From Niabella sp. (GTDB taxonomy: Bacteria; Bacteroidota; Bacteroidia; Chitinophagales; Chitinophagaceae), in the NCBI GenBank assembly GCA_027493055.1, contig JAPUDO010000046.1:124001-188000 (forward strand): 64,000 nucleotides of DNA, written 5' to 3'. Both the position numbers and the translations under genes were made by a program. Below the pieces are notes generated by a model. It was not told where the DNA came from. It did no database searches and saw only the letters and a program-made list of their open reading frames with translations. Below, one piece after another: positions 59,569-64,000 of the stretch; the first letter of the stretch is position 1; every line of letters starts with the position of its first letter.

Positions 59569-60788
59569 GATTGTACCCGGTACAGATATCTTATAAATAA
59601 ACGGTCGATATCACTAAAATATACTAAGGCTAATAAAAGGCCGGCTATAAAAAAAGTTATCACCAAATGTGAGGGGTGAAACTGGTAAACTATGAGAAAA
59701 AGTAATAATACCCTGGCTATTTCCAGGTAACTTATCCAACGGCGCTGATCTAAGATAGCGCCACTGTTGATTAAACTGATAAAAATAAACAAGGAGCAAA
59801 GGCTCAGTGTTGTCGCGGAAAGGTATTTTTCGCATAGCAGTACCAGGAACAATATAATCAACGATAGTGCCGTTTGAATAGTAACATAAGTTCGCATAGC
59901 CGCTGTTGGGGGAATCTTCGCCTTCCTGTTCTTCAAAAACTTCCTTTCCAGTACTGCCCGGTAGCGGGGATCCAGGTTATCAGGCTTTCCAAAAATAGTT
60001 TGCCACTTTGTCTTAAACCCTTTTGCGTAATAAAAATTGAGACCTATTTCAAGTATAAAATGAAAATGCTGCCATAAAAAACTGTGACTTTCCAAAGGCT
60101 TTGTTAACCCATACGTTATTTCTATATTTTTATCTTCTCCAATAAAGGTTCCGAACATCTTATCCCAGATGATTAAAACATCGCCATAATTCTTATCCAG
60201 GTATTCGGGGTTGGAAGCATGATGTATGCCATGATGTGTAGGTGTTACCAGGATCTTTTCGAACCACCCCCACTTTCCCAGGACTTGTGTATGTACAAAA
60301 AAAGGATAAAGCCCATGTACAAGCAAAAGCGTGGTGATCATTACCGGAGGAAATCCCAGCAATGGTATTACAGACCAGAACAAGCTACGCACAACAGCCT
60401 GGAATACTGTGATCCTGGCCGATACGGTATAATTAAAATCTTCACTTTGATGGTGTACTACATGCACCGCCCAAAAAGCATTAATCTCATGCGCCAGACG
60501 ATGATACCAATACCAAACAAAATCCGTGATCAGGAAAAGTAACACCCAGATAAAGACATTTGCTTTTACAGGCAGCAAGGCATAATGCTTATATATATAA
60601 TCAAAAAAATAGAAAAACAAACCGGTGGTTAATACATCCAGCAGGCGCTCTGCAATGCCCACATTAATGTTGGCCACAGATTCAGCGTACTGGAAAAAAT
60701 TCTTACCACTTCTTTTGGTGTACAAATATTCCCATGCAATAAAAAAGAGGAATAGCGGAATAGCAAATGCTATGAAATTGAAATGCAT
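59538..60788 (-). CDS. Sterol desaturase/fatty acid hydroxylase superfamily membrane protein
   Basis: The 416-residue protein has several membrane helices and the di-iron histidine clusters of the family: HRLAHE (about 95-100), HVVHHQS (about 108-114) and HHGIHH (about 186-191), with THHGIHHASNPEYLDKNYGD typical. It probably hydroxylates or desaturates a lipid. The second half adds four helices (from about 305) of unknown role. The C-terminal residues DATEGFEPS and the stop codon are encoded antisense within tRNA-Cys, so the natural end may have been replaced. Its promoter region holds operator site 4. Confidence 0.85.
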   Translation of the reverse strand: MHFNFIAFAIPLFLFFIAWEYLYTKRSGKNFFQYAESVANINVGIAERLLDVLTTGLFFYFFDYIYKHYALLPVKANVFIWVLLFLITDFVWYWYHRLAHEINAFWAVHVVHHQSEDFNYTVSARITVFQAVVRSLFWSVIPLLGFPPVMITTLLLVHGLYPFFVHTQVLGKWGWFEKILVTPTHHGIHHASNPEYLDKNYGDVLIIWDKMFGTFIGEDKNIEITYGLTKPLESHSFLWQHFHFILEIGLNFYYAKGFKTKWQTIFGKPDNLDPRYRAVLERKFLKNRKAKIPPTAAMRTYVTIQTALSLIILFLVLLCEKYLSATTLSLCSLFIFISLINSGAILDQRRWISYLEIARVLLLFLIVYQFHPSHLVITFFIAGLLLALVYFSDIDRLFIRYLYRVQSDATEGFEPS

Positions 60789-60806
60789 TGTAGAAAAATT
60801 TATTAG

Positions 60807-60848
60807 TCTACTATTTTAGTAGAGTATCAAAAATAATATATATCTTTA
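60807..60848 (+). promoter_or_regulatory. Operator site 4 in the divergent desaturase/yeiH promoter region
   Basis: TCTACTATTTTAGTAGA (60807-60823), preceded by TTAG. On the plus strand TATCTTTA (60841-60848), one mismatch to TAnnTTTG, stands about 21 bp after the TTAG of the right arm. On the minus strand TATTTTTG (60828-60835) lies just upstream of the operator, so the operator would sit at the start of the desaturase transcript. One site may control both genes. Confidence 0.75.
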
Positions 60849-60865
60849 AATAATTTGAAAATAAC

Positions 60866-60973
60866 ATGTACTATTTTCCTAATTCCGGGAAAAGAAAAAA
60901 TACAAATACTCTAAAAAGCACCATTGCTCAATCCTTAATCATTTTATCTTTATTATTGCAGCCTATTTACTAA
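60866..60973 (+). CDS. Possible 35-codon leader ORF before yeiH
   Basis: An ATG-to-TAA frame of 35 codons (MYYFPNSGKRK..., hydrophobic end LIILSLLLQPIY) lies in the yeiH leader and stops 17 bp before the yeiH start. It has no cysteine. No family is recognised; it may be non-coding. Confidence 0.25.
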   Translation: MYYFPNSGKRKNTNTLKSTIAQSLIILSLLLQPIY

Positions 60974-60990
60974 AATAAAATATACAGAAG

Positions 60991-62250
60991 TTGAATCGCA
61001 TTTATCTTACTGAAGACTGGACTGTTGTAGTTTTAGGTTTTATAATCATCATCCTGTCGGCTTTCGGGATTATTATTAATGCTCCTGTATTTAACTGGAA
61101 AAACATTTCAGACCTGTCTGCAGGTGTGCTAAGCACAGATAACCTGGCCAGGATACTGTCTCAATTCTTATATACCTTTATTATAGCCATTATTGGCAAC
61201 TATTTAACCGGCAAATCCGTAACACATATCCTGAAAGGCTTCCCTGTCCTGTACCTGCTTACCATACCTGCCTTTATAATTGGCGGGAACAGCACCATAC
61301 AATTGCTCAATCTCGAAACAGTTATTTTCTGTTTAGCCTTCGGACTGGTTATCCGGAATCTTTTCACATTGCCCGAATGGCTGACCGGCTCGCTTTCATC
61401 AGAGTTCTTTGTAAAGATCGGTTTGATATTATTAGGCACTAATGTTATTTTTTCGGATATACTAAAGGCGGGCTCCCTGGGATTGATACAGGCACTGATT
61501 GTAGTACTTTCAGTATGGTATTTTTCATTCTGGCTCTGCAAAAAGCTTAAAGTAGATAAAGAGCTTTCGATGATGCTTTCAAGCGCTGTATCTATCTGTG
61601 GGGTATCAGCCGCTATTGCTACTTCAGGCGCCATCAAAGGCGATACAAAAAAATTGTCCCTGGTCGTTTCCTTAGTATTAATTACGGCAGTACCTATGAT
61701 GATCATAATGCCTTGGATTGCCAAAACATTTGGCTTCTCACAGGAAGTAACCGGCGCCTGGCTGGGAGGGACTATTGATACAACGGGAGCCGTAGCAGCA
61801 TCGGGCACCCTTGTAGGAGAAACGGCATTAAAGATCAGCACAATCGTAAAGTTTTCTCAAAACGTATTATTAGGTATTGCGGCATTTGCCATATCTGTTT
61901 ACTGGACTTATTCTAAAACTTCTGCTGAGCATACCATTGCTGAAAAGCCTACTTTAAAAGTAATATGGGAGCGGTTCCCAAAATTTGTTATAGGTTTTGT
62001 AGCCGCTTCTCTTATTTTTTCATTCTTCATCAGCACGGATACTATTGCCCTGGTAAAAAGCCCTTTAAAAAACCTCCAGGCATTATGGTTTGCCCTGGCA
62101 TTTACCAGTATAGGCCTGGAGACTAACTTTAAAGACCTGGTAGGTGTGCATAACAGGAAACCTGTGATTGCATTTTTAGGGGCACAGCTTTTTAATGTGA
62201 TCATAACGCTCATTATAGCCTGGTTTCTTTTCGGTGGCAACAAACTTTAA
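60991..62250 (+). CDS. YeiH/UPF0324-type putative sulfate exporter family transporter
   Basis: The 419-residue protein has about ten to eleven membrane helices and belongs to the YeiH (Cons_hypoth698) family. Family segments include SSEFFVKIGLILLGTNVIFS, SMMLSSAVSICGVSAAIATS (about 192-211), GAWLGGTIDTTGAVAASGTL (about 252-271) and the late WFALAFTSIGLETNFKDL. Databases name the family putative sulfate exporter; a relative works as a sulfite or sulfonate-linked exporter in taurine users. The frame opens at TTG 60991, since a stop codon lies 15 bp upstream and no ATG is near. The context of sulfur genes and the shared operator supports transport of a sulfur anion. Confidence 0.88.
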   Translation: MNRIYLTEDWTVVVLGFIIIILSAFGIIINAPVFNWKNISDLSAGVLSTDNLARILSQFLYTFIIAIIGNYLTGKSVTHILKGFPVLYLLTIPAFIIGGNSTIQLLNLETVIFCLAFGLVIRNLFTLPEWLTGSLSSEFFVKIGLILLGTNVIFSDILKAGSLGLIQALIVVLSVWYFSFWLCKKLKVDKELSMMLSSAVSICGVSAAIATSGAIKGDTKKLSLVVSLVLITAVPMMIIMPWIAKTFGFSQEVTGAWLGGTIDTTGAVAASGTLVGETALKISTIVKFSQNVLLGIAAFAISVYWTYSKTSAEHTIAEKPTLKVIWERFPKFVIGFVAASLIFSFFISTDTIALVKSPLKNLQALWFALAFTSIGLETNFKDLVGVHNRKPVIAFLGAQLFNVIITLIIAWFLFGGNKL

Positions 62251-62260
62251 GCTCATAAAA

Positions 62261-62340
62261 GATGCTGTCTTATAAAAGCATCCATTATGCTCAAAGTGTT
62301 TTTTAAATAAGTATAAAAAAACTTTTAAAAGTTTTTTTAT
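62261..62340. terminator. Hairpin and 28-bp perfect AT-rich palindrome after yeiH
   Basis: GATGCT...AGCATC (62261-62282) is a short hairpin just past the yeiH stop. A perfect 28-bp palindrome at 62313-62340 (half-site ATAAAAAAACTTTT) ends in a run of seven T and would act as a terminator in both directions. Confidence 0.6.
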
Positions 62341-62355
62341 ATCAAACAGGTTCAG

Positions 62356-62381
62356 TATTTTTGTCTACTAAATAAGTAGAC
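62356..62381 (+). promoter_or_regulatory. Operator site 5 and promoter before the poly-Cys leader and susC
   Basis: GTCTACT-AAATA-AGTAGAC (62363-62381) followed by TAATA. TATTTTTG (62356-62363) matches TAnnTTTG directly upstream, so transcription would start inside the operator. A second possible -7, TATATTTT, is at 62406-62413. The position relative to the promoter differs from sites 1-3, where the operator covers -33. Confidence 0.75.
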
Positions 62382-62426
62382 TAATAGCTGTTAACCACCA
62401 GCAGTTATATTTTAAACCCAATTAAA

Positions 62427-62546
62427 ATGAATAGCTCAACAAACGCTGTGTTTAAGTTGCAAAACTTCACTTCTGTAAGCCAGGTGGTAATACCTTCTCA
62501 AATGTTCTGTATGAACAGAACCACTACTACCTGTTGTTGCATATAA
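62427..62546 (+). CDS. 39-residue leader peptide ending in TTTTCCCI
   Basis: ATG 62427 opens a frame of 39 codons: MNSSTNAVFKLQNF, then SVSQVVIPSQMFCMNR, then TTTTCCCI and TAA. Cys codons are at 62508 and at 62532-62540 (TGT-TGT-TGC). It lies between the operator/promoter and susC, and 58 bp after its stop a 16-bp hairpin begins. GTTGCA, formed by the last Cys codons (62536-62541), can pair with TGCAAC at 62594-62599 just ahead of that hairpin. This is the layout of an amino-acid attenuator read by stalled ribosomes, with cysteine as the signal. Mycobacteria are known to use poly-Cys leader ORFs in this way; the function here is inferred. Confidence 0.65.
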   Translation: MNSSTNAVFKLQNFTSVSQVVIPSQMFCMNRTTTTCCCI

Positions 62547-62603
62547 GTACCCATTTTTCATGTTATCTGAATAAGCGATAAGCCTGTTATTGCTGCAACC
62601 GGC

Positions 62604-62671
62604 AAAAGGTATCCCATGGCCTGTCCACAATAATCGGTGGTTGGTTATAGTTGGGGGCCGGGGTGCCTTTT
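62604..62671 (+). terminator. Candidate attenuator hairpin between leader peptide and susC
   Basis: AAAAGGTATCCC-AT-GGCC (62604-62621) pairs with GGCCGGGGTGCCTTTT (62656-62671) through 16 base pairs, including two G-U pairs, with a two-base bulge. The strand ends in four U. The 34-base loop holds a small CCAC...GTGG hairpin. It lies about 112 bp before the susC start. Confidence 0.6.
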
Positions 62672-62782
62672 ACTGATTACACTTACAGAGATTTCCATAA
62701 TACACAAACCATCAAAAAACGAGTACAAAGTACCTGCGGCATTATTATGCCCGGAACGTACCGGATACAAACTACAAATAAA

Positions 62783-64000
62783 ATGCGCAAGAAGAGTCTT
62801 TTATATAGCATCACACTATACCTGCTGCTCCTTTTAACCGGCAGTGCGATCCATGCACAAAACCCCGCTACTATTAATTCTGTACTTGAAGGTACCGTGC
62901 TTGATGAAGTAACCAATGAGCCGCTTGATGGAGCTAACGTCATTATTGAAGGGGTAACCAATCAAACTACAACCAATTCCAAAGGACAGTTCATATTACG
63001 CACGGGACAGAAGTTCCCCTACAACATCATCATCACTTTTGTGGGGTACGAAAAGAAGATCGTGCTGGCAACAGGGTCGCCCGTTTCCGTAAGATTAAAA
63101 CCTATCAATAACAACCTGGATGATGTGGTAGTAGTAGGTTATGGAACCCAAAGAAAAACTGATGTTACCGGAGCCGTAAGCTCATTATCACAGAGCGCTA
63201 TCAGGCAGCCGCTGAGCTCATTTGATCAGGCGTTAAAAGGTGCCTCCACGGGCGTTCAGGTAACACAAACATCAGGACAACCTGGCGGAGGTGTCAGCAT
63301 CCGCATCAGGGGCGGATCCTCCATCCAGGGAGGTAATGAGCCGCTGTATGTTATAGATGGCTTCCCGGTATACAATAGCAGTAACTCGCCCGGTATAGCT
63401 TCCGGGGCCGTGGTAAATCCATTGGCAGGTATTAACCCGGCTGACATTGACAGGATAGATATTTTAAAAGACGCCGCGGCCACTGCTATTTATGGATCGC
63501 GTGGCGCAAATGGCGTAGTAATTATAACAACCAAAAAAGGAAGCCCCAGGAAAAGCGCCATCAGCTACGATGGGTCGTATGGTCAGCAAAGCGTGCAGAA
63601 AAAAATTGACGTGCTGAATGCAAAACAATTTGCGGTTCTAAGAAATGAAGTGCTGTACGATACCAAACCATCAGGCGGAAAATATCAATATTTAAGTGAA
63701 GCTGAGATAGCCGCATTAGGCGAAGGAACCAACTGGCAACAGGAGGCTTTCAGGAATGCTCTTGTACAAAGCCACCAGGTTTCTATTGCAGGGGGCAGCA
63801 GTAATACACAATACTTTATATCGGGAAGCTATAATAAACAGGAGGGAATTATTAAAAACACCGACTTTACAAGAATAGCTGTCAGGGCCAATATCAATGC
63901 CCGGCCTGTTAACAGGCTCACAGTAAGCACCAATATTACCGCAAGTAAAGCAGACGCAAATATTGCTCCATCAGGCATCATCGGCTCTTTATTAATCATG
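62783..64000 (+). CDS. SusC/RagA family TonB-linked outer membrane receptor, 3' end beyond window
   Basis: The 406 codons present show a signal peptide (LLYSITLYLLLLLTGSAIHA) and a CarboxypepD_reg-like domain (VLEGTVLDEVTNEPLDGANV, about 33-110). The SusC-type TonB box region is VVVVGYGTQRKTDVTGAVSS. The plug follows (QVTQTSGQPGGGVSIRIRGG, PLYVIDGFPV, DIDRILKDAAA-like segment, AIYGSRGANGVVIITTKKG), then the first barrel strands. Full-length members are about 1000 residues and pair with a SusD lipoprotein, expected just outside. It would import an oligomeric or bulky nutrient through the outer membrane. The operator and cysteine-type leader suggest that the substrate is a sulfur source, not a plain glycan. 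Confidence 0.95.
   Translation, partial: MRKKSLLYSITLYLLLLLTGSAIHAQNPATINSVLEGTVLDEVTNEPLDGANVIIEGVTNQTTTNSKGQFILRTGQKFPYNIIITFVGYEKKIVLATGSPVSVRLKPINNNLDDVVVVGYGTQRKTDVTGAVSSLSQSAIRQPLSSFDQALKGASTGVQVTQTSGQPGGGVSIRIRGGSSIQGGNEPLYVIDGFPVYNSSNSPGIASGAVVNPLAGINPADIDRIDILKDAAATAIYGSRGANGVVIITTKKGSPRKSAISYDGSYGQQSVQKKIDVLNAKQFAVLRNEVLYDTKPSGGKYQYLSEAEIAALGEGTNWQQEAFRNALVQSHQVSIAGGSSNTQYFISGSYNKQEGIIKNTDFTRIAVRANINARPVNRLTVSTNITASKADANIAPSGIIGSLLIM

Noticed and set aside
61200-61841. Minus-strand ORF of 213 codons within yeiH
   Set aside because: Antisense shadow of a clear YeiH-family gene.

Overview
The window looks like a chromosomal segment of a Bacteroidota bacterium, most likely family Chitinophagaceae (my inference). 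The grounds are promoters of the Bacteroidota type (TTG, a 19-21 bp gap, then TAnnTTTG), an FtsZ with a long C-terminal extension, a division/cell-wall cluster in the Bacteroidota gene order without murF or ddl, a futalosine-pathway menaquinone gene, T9SS-like C-terminal domains and a SusC/RagA receptor. No prophage, integrase, insertion sequence or CRISPR array was seen.

Layout. 1-7.8 kb: rpsL (partial), ilvE, a GxxExxY gene framed by a 19-bp inverted repeat, a possible HolD-like protein, rdgB, an ECF sigma factor with a repeat-bearing membrane partner, a thioesterase, a metzincin-type protease and a nucleoside-diphosphate-sugar epimerase-like protein. 8.0-25.2 kb: the dcw cluster on the minus strand, transcribed mraZ-rsmH-ftsL-ftsI-murE-mraY-murD-ftsW-murG-murC-ftsQ-ftsA-ftsZ, with a three-copy MraZ-type operator in front. 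25.6-28.8 kb: queA, a DUF488 gene, a PLP trans-sulfuration-type enzyme and thioredoxin. 29-37 kb: a decayed rhuM, a nucleoside-type transporter, two small unknowns, a higA-higB toxin-antitoxin pair, mqnE, a CBS protein, an exported carboxypeptidase-regulatory-like protein and a hydrolase. 37.3-45.6 kb: lysC, a malate/lactate dehydrogenase-like enzyme and a Ser/Thr kinase, PP2C and FHA-transglutaminase signalling group. 46-51.5 kb: two paralogous beta-propeller surface proteins, one a pseudogene, and a lipoprotein. 51.8-54.5 kb: a two-component system.

The most interesting part is 54.5-64 kb. Five copies of an inverted repeat (TCTAC-N7-GTAGA, best version TTAGTCTACTAWTTTAGTAGACTAATA in two halves) sit on or next to promoters of a TSUP-type transporter, a SAM-riboswitch-controlled trans-sulfuration enzyme, a PhyH dioxygenase/SDR pair, a sterol-desaturase-like gene and YeiH, and the SusC receptor at the right edge. 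Two of the resulting leaders contain tiny ORFs that end in a run of cysteine codons (MCCCC-stop and TTTTCCCI-stop). The one in front of susC is followed by a 16-bp hairpin ending in U residues. A tRNA-Cys gene lies in the middle of the locus. I read this as a sulfur/cysteine regulon with a DNA-bound regulator, a SAM-I riboswitch and probable cysteine-codon attenuation.

A second theme is a set of dispersed, word-like intergenic repeats (CCATAG/CTATGG, GTTGACAG, GTCGGAAAGTCCG, ACATCCT, GCTTCCAGC) that abut gene ends and in several cases supply the stop codon or disturb the start of a neighbouring gene.
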